A stretch of DNA of 64,000 bases from Pseudomonas putida (lineage in GTDB: Bacteria > Pseudomonadota > Gammaproteobacteria > Pseudomonadales > Pseudomonadaceae), in the NCBI RefSeq assembly GCF_009883635.2, contig NZ_CP026115.2, positions 1,922,001-1,986,000 of the forward strand. Direction: 5' to 3'. Below the pieces are notes generated by a model, which made no database searches, was not told the origin of the DNA, and was given only the letters and a program-made list of their open reading frames with translations. A program made the translations under genes and the position numbers. Shown here piece by piece: positions 1-9,498 of the stretch. Position 1 is the stretch's first letter; each line of letters starts with the position of its first letter.

Positions 1-3000
1 CTTCACTGCGCTGCTGGCGTTGTCCAGGCTTGCAGCGCTCTGGGCCAGGTTCTGGTTCTCCAGTTCCAGGCCTGCTGGCAACAAATCGACCACCAGGGCA
101 TCCGGCACGCGATCGCTGGCCTTGAGCGCCAGATGCACCAGCACCAGGTCGCCGCTGCGCAGGTTATGCAGGTCCAGCGCCTGGCCGTTCATGCCCAGGT
201 ACTCACGGCGGATCTCCATGCCGTTGCCACCCGCGACAGGTGCCTGGCGTGGATAGCCCGACAGGGTCAGTTGCTGATACAGCGTTTCGCTGCCTTCGTT
301 CTGCACGCTCAGCGGCGAGGCCAGCAATGGCCCTTCGAGCTTCATGCCCGCTTCGACGTTGTTGAACTCACGCACTTCGCCGGCACTGTCCAGGCGTGCC
401 TGCCACGGTGCCTCCGGCTTGCCAAGCAGGCCACGGCCGGCCAGATACAAGGCATTGCGCTCCTGGGTCGACAGCCAGCGGTTGGCTGCCAGCTCGTCCG
501 ACAGGGCAAACAGACGCTGGTCGACCTGGTTGCTGGCCAGTTTGCTCTCCTGCAGCAGCGCCAGGATCAGTGCCTGGTCGCGCAGGCTGCTGCCATAGTC
601 GGCCATCCAGCCCTTGCTGCGGCTGATTCCCAGGCCCGCCTGCAGCGCTTGCTCGGCGCGCGGCTTGTCGCCCATGGCGTCCAGCGCGACGGCCAATTGC
701 ACCAGCGGCAGGCCGGAGCGGGCATCGGCACGGCGCTCGAACAGGCTGCGCAACGCGCCCAGCGGTGCCTGCTGGCTGCGCGACAGCACCAGCGCGGCGT
801 AGGCTTGCACGGCGAAGCGGGTGTGCTCGGCGTTTTCGCTGTAGTCGACTTCGATCAGGTTGCGCTCCTGCAAGTAGCGCAGCAGGCGCTCGTTGGCCTT
901 CTTCAAGGCCTCGGCCGGCACGCCGTAGCCTTGGTCGCGGGCACGCAGGAGGAAGTCGGTGACATAGGCAGTCAGCCAGTATTCCTCTTCGCTGTCCGAG
1001 CTCCACAGGCCGAAACTGCCGTTGTAGCGCTGCATGCCCAGCAGGTGCTCGATGCCCATCTCGATCTTGCGTTTGCGCACCTCGGCCGGCTCACCCTTGA
1101 TGCCCAGGCGCTTGAGGCTCTCGGCATCGGCGTACAATGACGGATACAGGCCACTGGTGGTCTGCTCCAGGCAGCCGTAAGGGTAGGCTTCCAGGGCGCG
1201 GATCTGCTCGGCCAGGTTCAGCGGCGGGCGGCTCGACAGCGCCAGGCTGGCCTCCAGGCCAGCCGGTTCGAAGGCGGCCAGGTCGCTTTCCGGCAAGGTC
1301 CATGGCTGGTCCTTGAGGGCGACGCGGTAATGCTTGAGCACCGCCGGGTAGGCCGGGCGCACGCCCAGGGTCCATTCGCGTTCGAAGGTGTTCGCCGGCT
1401 CGCCCGGCAGTTGCAGGCCATTGACCCGCACCTGCACCTTGCCCTGCCCCAGGCCACCCAAGGCCTGCACCGGGATCAGCAGCGTGCTGCGCTGGCCTTC
1501 TGCCAGGGCGATAGTCTGCTGCGCGCTGGCCGTCAGGCTCAGCTGGCCTTCAGTGCGGATCTCGACGCTCAACTGCTGCGCACGCCCCGACAGGTTGGCC
1601 AGGTCCAGCGCCAGGCTGGTGCGGTCACCGCCGGCCAGGAAGCGCGGCGCCGACAGTTCGGCAATCAGCGGCGCGGCCACCACCGTCTTGCCTTCGGCCA
1701 TGCCGAAGTGCTCGTCGGTCCAGGCTTGGGCCATCAGCCGCAACTCGCCATTGAAGTCGGGAATATCGACGGTCGCCTCGCCTTCCCCCTGGTCGTTCAG
1801 GGTCACCGGCAGGCTTTGCTGGGCAACGATGGTGACCGTGGTGTTGGGCCGCTTGCCGCCCTTGGCCAACGCCGCGTCACCGCCGAAGGCCAGGCTGGCC
1901 AAGCGGCCCTGGCCGGCTTCGATCAGCTGGCCGTAGATGTCCAGCTGATCGGCGCCGTAGGCCTTGCGGCCGAACAGGCTGGTGAACGGGTCGGGGGTCT
2001 TGAAGTCGGTGATGTTGAGGATGCCGACATCGACCGCGGACAGCAGCACATGCACCTGCTTCGGCACGCCGCCGTCAGCATTGGCGGCCTTGATCTTCAC
2101 CGTCAGCGGCTGCTTGGGCCGCATCTTCTCCGGCGCCTGCAGGCTGACCGCGAGCTTGCGCTCGGCACGCGCCAGCGGCAGGTGCAGCACGCCGACGGCG
2201 CGCTTGGGCGTGGCATTGGCCTTGCGCTCACCCGGGCGGATCACCAGCGCACTGATGTACAGGTCATGGCGCGCCCACTGTTTGTCCAGTTGCACATCGA
2301 AGGTCTTGCCCTCGGCAGGCACCTCGATTTCCTGCCACCACAGCGGGCCATCGCTGGACTCGATCATCAGGTAGCCGCTGCCGGCCGCAGGCGGGGTCAC
2401 GGTGACCTTGGCGGTGGCGCCATCGGCATAGGCCGGCTTGTCCAGTGCCAGCTTCACCTGGTCCGGCCGCACCGCGCCGCCTTCGGCGTTGTCCTGGGCG
2501 CGGTAACCGGCCCAGAAGCGCTCGCTGGAAACCAGCCCGGTCTCAGGGTCTTCCACCTCGACGCGGTATGGGCCCCACTCCACCTGGAAGTTCAGCTTGG
2601 CGGTGGAGCCGGCCTTGACGCTGATGGTCTCCTCGCTCTGGGTGAGGAATTTCTCGTTGTAGTTGTAGCTCCAGCCATCGCTCTGCGAGTAGTTCCAGTA
2701 GTAGTCGCGACGCTCGCGGATCAGGCGCACCTTCAGGTCATTGGCGGCGAGCTTGTTGCCTTCGCGGTCGGCCACGAGGAACTCGAATTCCACCGGGCCA
2801 TCGCTGTCGGTTTCCTCACCGTCGAACAGGCCGCGCAAGCCAGGCAGGCGCTCGGCAGGCCAGATTGGCTGCTCCAGGCGACGGGTGATCGGCCGGCCAC
2901 CAGACTCCTGCAGGCTGGCCTGCACGGTCAACTGCAGCGGCGAGCGTGCTTCGGCCCAGTGGCTCTCGATATCGACCACGGCCTTGCCAGCCTGGTCGAG

Positions 3001-4668
3001 GGTCACTTCGTCCAGCTCCAGATCCTGGGCCAGTTCGGTTTCGGTAACCGAGCCGAACTGGTAGCCCGGCAGTGCCGGCACGGCTTCGCGCAGTGGGCGC
3101 ACATAGGCTTGGCCGCTCAAGCGGTTGCCGGCAGCCGGCGCACCGTAGAGGTAGCGGCCATTGACCTGGATGCGCGCATCTTCCTCGGGCGACAGCGGTG
3201 TCTCGCTGCCCTTGAGCTCAAGTGCCAGGCGCTCGGGAAGGAAGTCTTCGACCAGGAACTCGTATACCTGCTTTCGCCCACCACCGAGGTCTAGCAGCAA
3301 TTGCCAGCGGCCGGTTGGGGCCTCCGTAGCCAGTTGCAGCTGGTATTGGTACAGGCCATTGGCGTCGGCCTCCCAGACGAACTTGCGGCTGACCTGCTCA
3401 TCCGGGCGACGCACCTCCACGCTGACCGGTTGAGCCTTGACCGGCTTGCCATCCTGGTCGCGCAGCAAGCCGTTGAGCAGCACCGTTTCACCTGGGCGAT
3501 AGAGGTCCCGCGGCCCGAAGATGAAGAACTGCAGGGGGTTGGCCTGGGGGCCGGTGATGTCGAACTCGGCCAGGTCCAGGGCTGCGGTGTTCAGGCGCAG
3601 CAAGGTGGTGTGCACGCCCTGGGTGGCGATCAGGGTGTCGGCCTTGGCCGTGATCGGCATCTGGGCATGGCCGGCGCCGTCGGTCTTGGCCTGGGCCAGC
3701 AGCTTGCCCTTCTCGTCATGCAGTTCGAGGGTGACGTCCTTGAGCGCCTTGCCGCCTTCCAGGGCCTGGGCGAACACGTCCAGGCGGTCACGGTAGCGGT
3801 GGGCGGACACGCCGATGTCGCTGAGGGTGAACAGCGTCGCCGGCTGCGAATAATCATAGGTGCCCGAGGCACGCATCACGGCCAGGTACACGCCCGGCTC
3901 CTGCAGTGGCTTGATCCCGGCAATCGGCAGCAGCACGGTTTCGCGGGTGTTGCGCGCCGGGTTCAGGTCGAAACGGCCGCTGTAGACCAGCTCGGCCATG
4001 TCCAGGGTTTCCTTGGACTGGTAGTAGTACAGGCTGCTGTTGCGGCCCCAGTTGGCCAGGAAGGTCGAAAGCATCTCCGGTTTGACCCGGAAGAACTCGA
4101 CATCGACCTTGGGCACGTTCAGCGCGATCACCGGCAGGCCTTCGGCCAGGCGGGTGGGCAGCAATGAACCACGGCTGGCAAAGCCAACGGTGGCTTGCAT
4201 GTCGCGGGTTTCCAGGCGGCTCACCGATTCGCTGTCGAGCTGCTTGCCGTTGACCGCCAGCAGGCCCTTGTCGACGGTCAGCACCAGCTTGCGCTGCGGC
4301 TCCAGATGGCGCAGGCGCAATTCCATCTGATTGTCGGAGAGTTCCCAGGCACCGTCGATCTTGCCTTTGACCGTATCGACCAGGTGCACCTTGGCGGCAA
4401 AGTCCTGGTTGGCGTCCAGCGGTGCCGAGAAGCTGATCGACAGGGTACTGGCGCCATCGAGCTGCACTTCCGAGACATCCAGCACACTGAGCTCGCGCCC
4501 TTCGTAGCGCTTGGCGAGGACTGCAGGGTCCTCGCGCTTGAGCACCGGGGCCTCGACCGCAGCACTCGCAGCCGTTTTTTCGGCGGAAGCGGGCTTGCCC
4601 GGCGTCGAGGAGTCACAGGCACTGAGCAAGGCCAGCGCGCAGGCCAGCAACAATCCTTTGTTGAACAT
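1..4668 (-). CDS. alpha-2-macroglobulin family lipoprotein (YfhM-like), 3' end outside the window
   Basis: Bacterial alpha-2-macroglobulins are large periplasmic protease traps anchored to a membrane and usually paired with penicillin-binding protein 1C. The first 1556 codons are present and the frame runs off the left edge without a stop; family members are about 1600-1650 residues, so little is missing. The start at 4668 gives a lipoprotein signal, MFNKGLLLACALALLSAC, with the lipobox Cys at residue 18. The reactive thioester motif CLEQ lies at residues 1166-1169, followed by TTSG, so this is the thioester-bearing YfhM type rather than the thioester-less YfaS/MagD type. It is divergent from the MATE gene. 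The pbpC partner, if present, would lie left of the window. The family call is firm; the substrate proteases are unknown. Confidence 0.93.
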   Translation of the reverse strand, partial: MFNKGLLLACALALLSACDSSTPGKPASAEKTAASAAVEAPVLKREDPAVLAKRYEGRELSVLDVSEVQLDGASTLSISFSAPLDANQDFAAKVHLVDTVKGKIDGAWELSDNQMELRLRHLEPQRKLVLTVDKGLLAVNGKQLDSESVSRLETRDMQATVGFASRGSLLPTRLAEGLPVIALNVPKVDVEFFRVKPEMLSTFLANWGRNSSLYYYQSKETLDMAELVYSGRFDLNPARNTRETVLLPIAGIKPLQEPGVYLAVMRASGTYDYSQPATLFTLSDIGVSAHRYRDRLDVFAQALEGGKALKDVTLELHDEKGKLLAQAKTDGAGHAQMPITAKADTLIATQGVHTTLLRLNTAALDLAEFDITGPQANPLQFFIFGPRDLYRPGETVLLNGLLRDQDGKPVKAQPVSVEVRRPDEQVSRKFVWEADANGLYQYQLQLATEAPTGRWQLLLDLGGGRKQVYEFLVEDFLPERLALELKGSETPLSPEEDARIQVNGRYLYGAPAAGNRLSGQAYVRPLREAVPALPGYQFGSVTETELAQDLELDEVTLDQAGKAVVDIESHWAEARSPLQLTVQASLQESGGRPITRRLEQPIWPAERLPGLRGLFDGEETDSDGPVEFEFLVADREGNKLAANDLKVRLIRERRDYYWNYSQSDGWSYNYNEKFLTQSEETISVKAGSTAKLNFQVEWGPYRVEVEDPETGLVSSERFWAGYRAQDNAEGGAVRPDQVKLALDKPAYADGATAKVTVTPPAAGSGYLMIESSDGPLWWQEIEVPAEGKTFDVQLDKQWARHDLYISALVIRPGERKANATPKRAVGVLHLPLARAERKLAVSLQAPEKMRPKQPLTVKIKAANADGGVPKQVHVLLSAVDVGILNITDFKTPDPFTSLFGRKAYGADQLDIYGQLIEAGQGRLASLAFGGDAALAKGGKRPNTTVTIVAQQSLPVTLNDQGEGEATVDIPDFNGELRLMAQAWTDEHFGMAEGKTVVAAPLIAELSAPRFLAGGDRTSLALDLANLSGRAQQLSVEIRTEGQLSLTASAQQTIALAEGQRSTLLIPVQALGGLGQGKVQVRVNGLQLPGEPANTFEREWTLGVRPAYPAVLKHYRVALKDQPWTLPESDLAAFEPAGLEASLALSSRPPLNLAEQIRALEAYPYGCLEQTTSGLYPSLYADAESLKRLGIKGEPAEVRKRKIEMGIEHLLGMQRYNGSFGLWSSDSEEEYWLTAYVTDFLLRARDQGYGVPAEALKKANERLLRYLQERNLIEVDYSENAEHTRFAVQAYAALVLSRSQQAPLGALRSLFERRADARSGLPLVQLAVALDAMGDKPRAEQALQAGLGISRSKGWMADYGSSLRDQALILALLQESKLASNQVDQRLFALSDELAANRWLSTQERNALYLAGRGLLGKPEAPWQARLDSAGEVREFNNVEAGMKLEGPLLASPLSVQNEGSETLYQQLTLSGYPRQAPVAGGNGMEIRREYLGMNGQALDLHNLRSGDLVLVHLALKASDRVPDALVVDLLPAGLELENQNLAQSAASLDNASSAVK

Positions 4669-4821
4669 GGAGTGGGAACTCTTTGGCAGCGTGTACGTGA
4701 GGGCAGCAACTATAGCGCAACGGTGGAAGTGGGACTTTCACCGATGCGGCAAGTGAGACCCCGTTCGCGCGGATTGGTTGTCAGGTCGTTACAATGCGAC
4801 CCTACCTGATTAGGAACCCAA

Positions 4822-6159
4822 ATGTCGCAACTGACCACCGACTGGCAGCACCGCCCCACCCACCGCAAGGTCTGGGCACTGGCCGCGCCGATGATCCTTT
4901 CCAACATATCGGTACCGCTGGTGGCGCTGGTCGACAGTACCGTGATCGGCCACTTGCCCCACGCCCACCAGCTCGGCGCCGTGGCCGTGGGCGCCACGCT
5001 GTTCACCTTCATGGTCGGCCTGATGGGCTTCCTGCGCATGGGCTCCACCGGCTTCGCCGCCCAGGCCGCCGGGCGGGCCGACGGCGCCGCCCTGCGCCAG
5101 GTGCTGGTGCAAGGCCTGCTGCTGGCCGTGGCCTTCGCCCTGCTCATTGGCCTGCTTGCCCTGCCCTTCAGCCAGTTGGCGCTACAGGCCATGCAACCGA
5201 GCGAGGCGTTGCAGCAATCCACCGAAGACTTCTTCCATACCCGGCTGCTCGGCCTGCCAGCGGCGCTGGCCAGCTATGCGCTGGTCGGCTGGTTCCTCGG
5301 TACACAGAACGCACGCGCGCCGTTGGCGATTCTGCTGACCACCAACCTGCTGAACATCGCCCTCAACCTGTGGTTCGTGCTGGGCCTGAACTGGGGCGTG
5401 CTGGGTTCGGCACGGGCCTCGGTGATCGCCGAATGGAGCGCCGCGCTGCTCGGCCTGGCCCTGACCCGCCCGGCCCTGCGCGCCCACCCCGGGCAGATCG
5501 TCTGGGCTGCACTCAAACGCTGGCAGGCCTGGCGGCCACTGCTGGCGGTAAACCGCGACATCTTCCTGCGCAGCCTGGCGCTGCAACTGGTGTTCCTGCT
5601 GATCACCGTGCAGGGCGCGCGGCTGGGCGAAGCCACGGTGGCGGCCAATGCCCTGCTGCTCAACGGGCTGCTGCTCACCGCCTATGCGCTCGATGGCCTG
5701 GCGCATGCTGTGGAGGCGCTGTGCGGGCATGCCATCGGTGCGCGGGATCGAGATACCTTGCGTCGCTCGCTGGTGGTGGCCTGCGGTTGGTCGCTGATCA
5801 CCAGCCTGGGGTTTGCTGGCTTGTTCCTGCTGTGCGGGCACCTGTTCATCGACCTGCAGACCGATATCGATAGCGTGCGGGCGGCGGCCTATCCGTACCT
5901 GCCGTACCTGGCGCTGCTGCCATTGATTGCGGTGTGGAGCTACTTGCTCGACGGGCTGTTCATCGGCGCAACCCGGGCGCGGGAGATGCGCAATGCGATG
6001 CTGCTGTCGGTGCTGATAGCGCTGCCCTTTGGGGTGGTCATGAGCGGGTTTGGCAACCATGGGTTGTGGTTGGCCTTTCTCGGGTTCATGGCGTTGCGGG
6101 CAGTGACGCTGGGGTGGGTAGGTTGGCGATTGCAGGAAAATGGGCGCTGGATTCAATGA
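4822..6159 (+). CDS. MATE family efflux transporter (DinF-like)
   Basis: This 445-residue protein is a polytopic inner-membrane cation/drug antiporter of the MATE family. The sequence is hydrophobic throughout, with about twelve predicted membrane segments. The N-terminal half holds the typical stretch APMILSNISVPLVALVDST, matching DinF/NorM relatives that place an Asp in helix 1. The ATG at 4822 follows a weak AGGA sequence and agrees with the family N-terminus. It is transcribed alone and diverges from the macroglobulin gene with a 153-bp gap. It ends in a GC-rich hairpin region near 6161. The substrate cannot be told from sequence. DinF members are linked to oxidative or bile-salt tolerance in enteric bacteria, but applying that here would be inference. 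Confidence 0.92.
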   Translation: MSQLTTDWQHRPTHRKVWALAAPMILSNISVPLVALVDSTVIGHLPHAHQLGAVAVGATLFTFMVGLMGFLRMGSTGFAAQAAGRADGAALRQVLVQGLLLAVAFALLIGLLALPFSQLALQAMQPSEALQQSTEDFFHTRLLGLPAALASYALVGWFLGTQNARAPLAILLTTNLLNIALNLWFVLGLNWGVLGSARASVIAEWSAALLGLALTRPALRAHPGQIVWAALKRWQAWRPLLAVNRDIFLRSLALQLVFLLITVQGARLGEATVAANALLLNGLLLTAYALDGLAHAVEALCGHAIGARDRDTLRRSLVVACGWSLITSLGFAGLFLLCGHLFIDLQTDIDSVRAAAYPYLPYLALLPLIAVWSYLLDGLFIGATRAREMRNAMLLSVLIALPFGVVMSGFGNHGLWLAFLGFMALRAVTLGWVGWRLQENGRWIQ

Positions 6160-6160
6160 C

Positions 6161-6230
6161 GCCGGGGCCGCTTTACGGCCCTTCCGACCGGTCCGGCGCC
6201 CCGGCAAGGCCGCTCCCACAGGGATCGCTG
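6161..6230. repeat. hairpin and degenerate REP-like sequence after the MATE gene
   Basis: GCCGGGGC at 6161-6168 pairs with GCCCCGGC at 6198-6205, enclosing an inner GGGCCG/CGGCCC stem. A half REP (ggccgctcccacaggga) follows. It lies between the convergent MATE gene and speA and probably ends transcription in one or both directions. No U-tract is visible. Confidence 0.5.
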
Positions 6231-6305
6231 CATCCTCACAAAAATGAGCAAGACAGTTGCTCCCACAAAAAAGCCGTACAGCGTTTGCAGGAGCGGCCTA
6301 GGCGA

Positions 6306-8219
6306 TCACGACGAGAGGTAGGACGAGCGGGTCAGGCCCAGGCGCAACGCATCGAGGAACTGGGTCCGCTCGCGTGCGCTGATCTTGGCGCTGGCTACCT
6401 TGTCGCGGTAGTGCGTCATCAACTCCTCCGGCGACAGGTGCACGTAACGCAGCATGTCTTCGATGGTGTCGTGGGTCTCGATACCGGCGTGGTACACGCT
6501 GCCATCGGCATTCTGGTAGATGTTCACCGAGTCGGTGTCACCGAACAGGTTGTGCATGTCGCCAAGGATTTCCTGGTAGGCGCCGACCAGGAACACGCCC
6601 AGCAGGTAGTCCTCGCCTTCGTTGACCGCATGCACCGGCATGCTGGTCTCGATGCTCTGCTCGTCGACGTACTGGTTGATCTTGCCGTCGGAGTCACAGG
6701 TCAGGTCCTGCAGCACTGCACGACGCATCGGCTCTTCGTCCAGGCGGTGCAGCGGGATGATCGGCAACACCTGACCGATGGCCCAGGTGTCCGGCAGGCT
6801 CTGGAACACCGAGAAGTTGCAGATGTACTTGTCGGCCAGCTTGTCGTTGAGCTCGTCCAGCACCTGGCGGTGCGAGCGCTGGCGGGCTTTCAGCGAGTTG
6901 TGCAGGCGACGGCACACGGCGAAGTAGCACTGCTCGGCCAGGGCCTTCTCGGCCAGGCTGATCTTGCCATCGGCGTACTGCGCCGCCACGTCGCCCATGT
7001 AGTGGGTGGCGCGCCAGTAGGTTTCGGTGACCATCTCGATGTCGGTCGGGCCCAGCAGGTCGACCAGCCATTGCACGGTTTCCGGCAGGGCTTCCTTGTT
7101 CTCGATGGTCGGCACGTCGTCGTTGTGCTTCTCGACGTCGGTTACCTGGATCACCAGCATCGCGTGGTGCGCGGTCAGCGAACGGCCGCTCTCGGAGAAG
7201 ATGTGCGGGTGCGGCAGGCCCTGCGCGTCGCAGAACTCCTTGAGCATGCCCACCACCACGCCGGCGTAGTCGTCCATGTCGTAGTTGATCGAGCTGGCGT
7301 TACGCGAGTGGGTACCGTCGTAGTCCACGCCCAGGCCACCGCCGACGTCGATATGGTCGACCGGTAGGCCCAGCGCACGCAGTTCACCGTAGTAGCGGAT
7401 GGCTTCCTTGAAGCCGTGCTGGTAGTCGGCCAGGTTGGCGATCTGCGAACCCATGTGGAAGTGCAGCAGGCGGATGCCCTGGTCCAGGCCAGCATCGCGG
7501 AAGCGCTGTACCACAGAGATCAGCTGGGCGGCGGACAAACCGAACTTGGACTTTTCACCCCCGGTGTCGGCCCACTTGCTCGAAGCCAGCGACGACAGGC
7601 GCACGCGCAGGCCGACCTGTGGCTTGACCTTGAGATCGGCAGCCTCGTCGATCACCAAGGCCACTTCCGACTCTTTCTCGATGACGATGAACACGTTGTG
7701 GCCGAGCTTCTGGCCCATCAGCGCCAGGCGGATGAACTCGCGGTCCTTGTAGCCGTTGCAGACGATGGTGCCGCCTTTCGGCGCCAGCGCCAGCACGGCC
7801 AGCAGCTCGGGCTTGGAACCGGCTTCCAGGCCGATCGATACGTTTTGCGTGGCGATGATGTTTTCCACCACCGCTTCCTGCTGGTTGACCTTGATCGGGT
7901 ACAGCGCGGTGTACTGGCTCTGGTATTCCAGGCGCGCGATGTTGGCGTCGAACGCGCCCGTCAGCTGGCGTACGCGGTCCTGCAGGATGTCGGGGAAGCG
8001 CACCAGCAGCGGCAGCGACAGGCCGCTCTGACGCAGCTCGTCGACCTGCTCGAACAAGTCGATCGGCGCGCTGCCGGGGCCGTTGGGGCGCACTTCGACG
8101 CGCCCGGCTTCATTGATGGCGAAATAACCAGCGCCCCAATGGCGGATGCCATAAACACTGCGGCTGTCGGCCACGGTCCATTGGCTACCATCGTCTTTGC
8201 GTGTGCGTCGTACGGACAT
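6306..8219 (-). CDS. speA: biosynthetic arginine decarboxylase
   Basis: SpeA converts arginine to agmatine and CO2, the first step of the agmatine route to putrescine. At 637 residues it matches the usual length of the cytosolic, PLP- and Mg-dependent fold-III enzyme. The PLP-binding lysine is K110 in YPIKVNQ. A glycine-rich phosphate-binding region ([11 protein letters not shown]) and the C-terminal catalytic Cys region are in the expected places. The ATG at 8219 has a good ribosome-binding site (AGGGGA, seven bases upstream). It is separated by about 150 bp from the SUI1 gene upstream on the same strand, so it may have its own promoter. The position beside the SUI1 gene matches my memory of the P. 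aeruginosa speA locus. Confidence 0.97.
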   Translation of the reverse strand: MSVRRTRKDDGSQWTVADSRSVYGIRHWGAGYFAINEAGRVEVRPNGPGSAPIDLFEQVDELRQSGLSLPLLVRFPDILQDRVRQLTGAFDANIARLEYQSQYTALYPIKVNQQEAVVENIIATQNVSIGLEAGSKPELLAVLALAPKGGTIVCNGYKDREFIRLALMGQKLGHNVFIVIEKESEVALVIDEAADLKVKPQVGLRVRLSSLASSKWADTGGEKSKFGLSAAQLISVVQRFRDAGLDQGIRLLHFHMGSQIANLADYQHGFKEAIRYYGELRALGLPVDHIDVGGGLGVDYDGTHSRNASSINYDMDDYAGVVVGMLKEFCDAQGLPHPHIFSESGRSLTAHHAMLVIQVTDVEKHNDDVPTIENKEALPETVQWLVDLLGPTDIEMVTETYWRATHYMGDVAAQYADGKISLAEKALAEQCYFAVCRRLHNSLKARQRSHRQVLDELNDKLADKYICNFSVFQSLPDTWAIGQVLPIIPLHRLDEEPMRRAVLQDLTCDSDGKINQYVDEQSIETSMPVHAVNEGEDYLLGVFLVGAYQEILGDMHNLFGDTDSVNIYQNADGSVYHAGIETHDTIEDMLRYVHLSPEELMTHYRDKVASAKISARERTQFLDALRLGLTRSSYLSS

Positions 8220-8370
8220 TCAAGTCCCCTATAGTAAGTCGAAGACACTGCCCCGCAAGGAGGCGGGCGCAGTGTAAAAGCCGAAAATGACGATTCGTCC
8301 GTGCCCTGGGATAGACCCTGGTCACGGGAACGAGTTTAGAAAGCGTTGGGCAAAAAATCGCGGGGGCGCA

Positions 8371-8742
8371 TCAGCCGCCGGACTTTTTCGCCTTGAAGCC
8401 CTGTTTGATCAGCTCGGCGATCAGCAGCTCGACGTGGTCACCCTGAATCTCGATGACCCCATCCTTCAAAGCACCACCGGTACCGCAACGGCGCTTGAGG
8501 GTGGTAGCCAGCTCCTTGAGCTGGTCGAGCGGCAGCGGCACGCCGGTGACGGTGGTCACGGTCTTGCCACCACGGCCTTTGCTTTCACGACGCACACGGG
8601 CGATGCCGTCACCTTCGGGGATGACTTGCTGCTTGCAGGTGCAGGCGTCCACCGGCTGGCCACAGTCGGGGCAGTGCCGACCTGAATCGGTGGAGTAAAC
8701 GAGACCGCCAAGGGCGGCGAAGGAAGAAGCTTTCTTGGCCAC
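8371..8742 (-). CDS. yciH: SUI1/YciH family translation initiation factor-like protein
   Basis: This small protein (123 residues) is homologous to eukaryotic eIF1/SUI1. In E. coli YciH can influence initiation fidelity, but its role in Pseudomonas is unproven. The GTG at 8742 is chosen because AGAGGAAC sits just upstream and the next residues (AKKASSFAALGGLVYSTDSG) match family N-termini; longer upstream starts add unrelated residues. An N-terminal Cys cluster (CPDCGQPVDACTC) may bind zinc. The C-terminal half is the SUI1 domain, with basic residues (VRRESKGRGGKTVT) typical of the family. Confidence 0.93.
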   Translation of the reverse strand: MAKKASSFAALGGLVYSTDSGRHCPDCGQPVDACTCKQQVIPEGDGIARVRRESKGRGGKTVTTVTGVPLPLDQLKELATTLKRRCGTGGALKDGVIEIQGDHVELLIAELIKQGFKAKKSGG

Positions 8743-8936
8743 TTTTGTTCCTCTGTGCTGAGGACAAAAACTGGTCGGGCTCTGCTGCAGGGACCGACCG
8801 CGAAGCCCCACTCTGGCAGGGGCGGCGCTACTGCCGCAAGATCCTGCGGCAGCCCGAAAAGGGCGCGCAGTGTAACGATAAATCAGGCTGTTGCTAAGTA
8901 CTGGAATGCGCCATTTTGCGAATGATTTGCGACCTT

Positions 8937-8955
8937 GGGGCTGCTCTGCAGCCCC
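8937..8955 (-). terminator. terminator-like hairpin after the NUDIX gene
   Basis: Perfect 8-bp arms GGGGCTGC/GCAGCCCC with a 3-base loop lie five bases past the NUDIX stop codon. There is no real U-tract. The same core recurs at 44873, 51480 and 52934. Confidence 0.6.
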
Positions 8956-8959
8956 AGTT

Positions 8960-9496
8960 CTAATTCACGCTGGCCTTGTAGCGCTGCAACGCGGCCAGCG
9001 AGTCAGGGCAATACGGCTTTTTCAGGCTTTCCTGCTCGGCCTGCTCAAGGCTGATGAATTTCGCCTCGATCACCTCTTCCGGCTGCAACCGCAGTGGCGC
9101 ATCCGACACCGCCGAATACACCGCGCACCACAGGTGGTTGTCCGGCATATCGAAATAGAACCGCTCATGGAAACGCAGCTTGACGCCTTCAATACCCAGT
9201 TCCTCGGCCAGCTCGCGGGCAGCCGAGTCGTCATATGCTTCCCCTGCCGTCACCATGCCACCGGCCGCCACGTCCCAATACCCCGGGTACAGCGCCTTGC
9301 TCAGAGCCCGCCGGTGCACGCACAGCTCACCGGCACTGTTGAACAACAGGATGAACGTGCAGCGGCCGATCAAGCCGCGCTCGCGCAGCTCGGCCCTGGG
9401 CAGCGCGCCGAGCACCTGGTCGGCGTCGTCCACCCAGGCGACCAGTTCACGGTCTGAAGCCGCCCGATGGGCGGCCTCGCTGGCGCTGATGGCCAT
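8960..9496 (-). CDS. NUDIX hydrolase
   Basis: This 178-residue enzyme of the nucleoside-diphosphate-linked hydrolase superfamily has a complete Nudix box at residues 80-102: G80, E86, R94, E95, E98, E99 and G101. It aligns best with the YfcD/IDI-like branch, whose substrates are poorly defined. The ATG at 9496 lies two bases after the stop of the DUF2333 gene and has CAGGG upstream inside that gene's end, so the two are almost certainly co-transcribed and translationally coupled. Longer in-frame starts would run into the DUF2333 gene and are rejected. A hairpin at 8937-8955 ends the unit. The substrate is unknown. Confidence 0.93.
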   Translation of the reverse strand: MAISASEAAHRAASDRELVAWVDDADQVLGALPRAELRERGLIGRCTFILLFNSAGELCVHRRALSKALYPGYWDVAAGGMVTAGEAYDDSAARELAEELGIEGVKLRFHERFYFDMPDNHLWCAVYSAVSDAPLRLQPEEVIEAKFISLEQAEQESLKKPYCPDSLAALQRYKASVN

Positions 9497-9498
9497 GC

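Noticed and set aside
1330..3294. A long plus-strand reading frame (654 codons) inside the macroglobulin gene, and similar long antisense frames in speA, accC, purH, purD and urtA
   Set aside because: They lie opposite real genes in high-GC codon-biased DNA, have low-complexity Gln/His/Arg-rich translations and no family resemblance.
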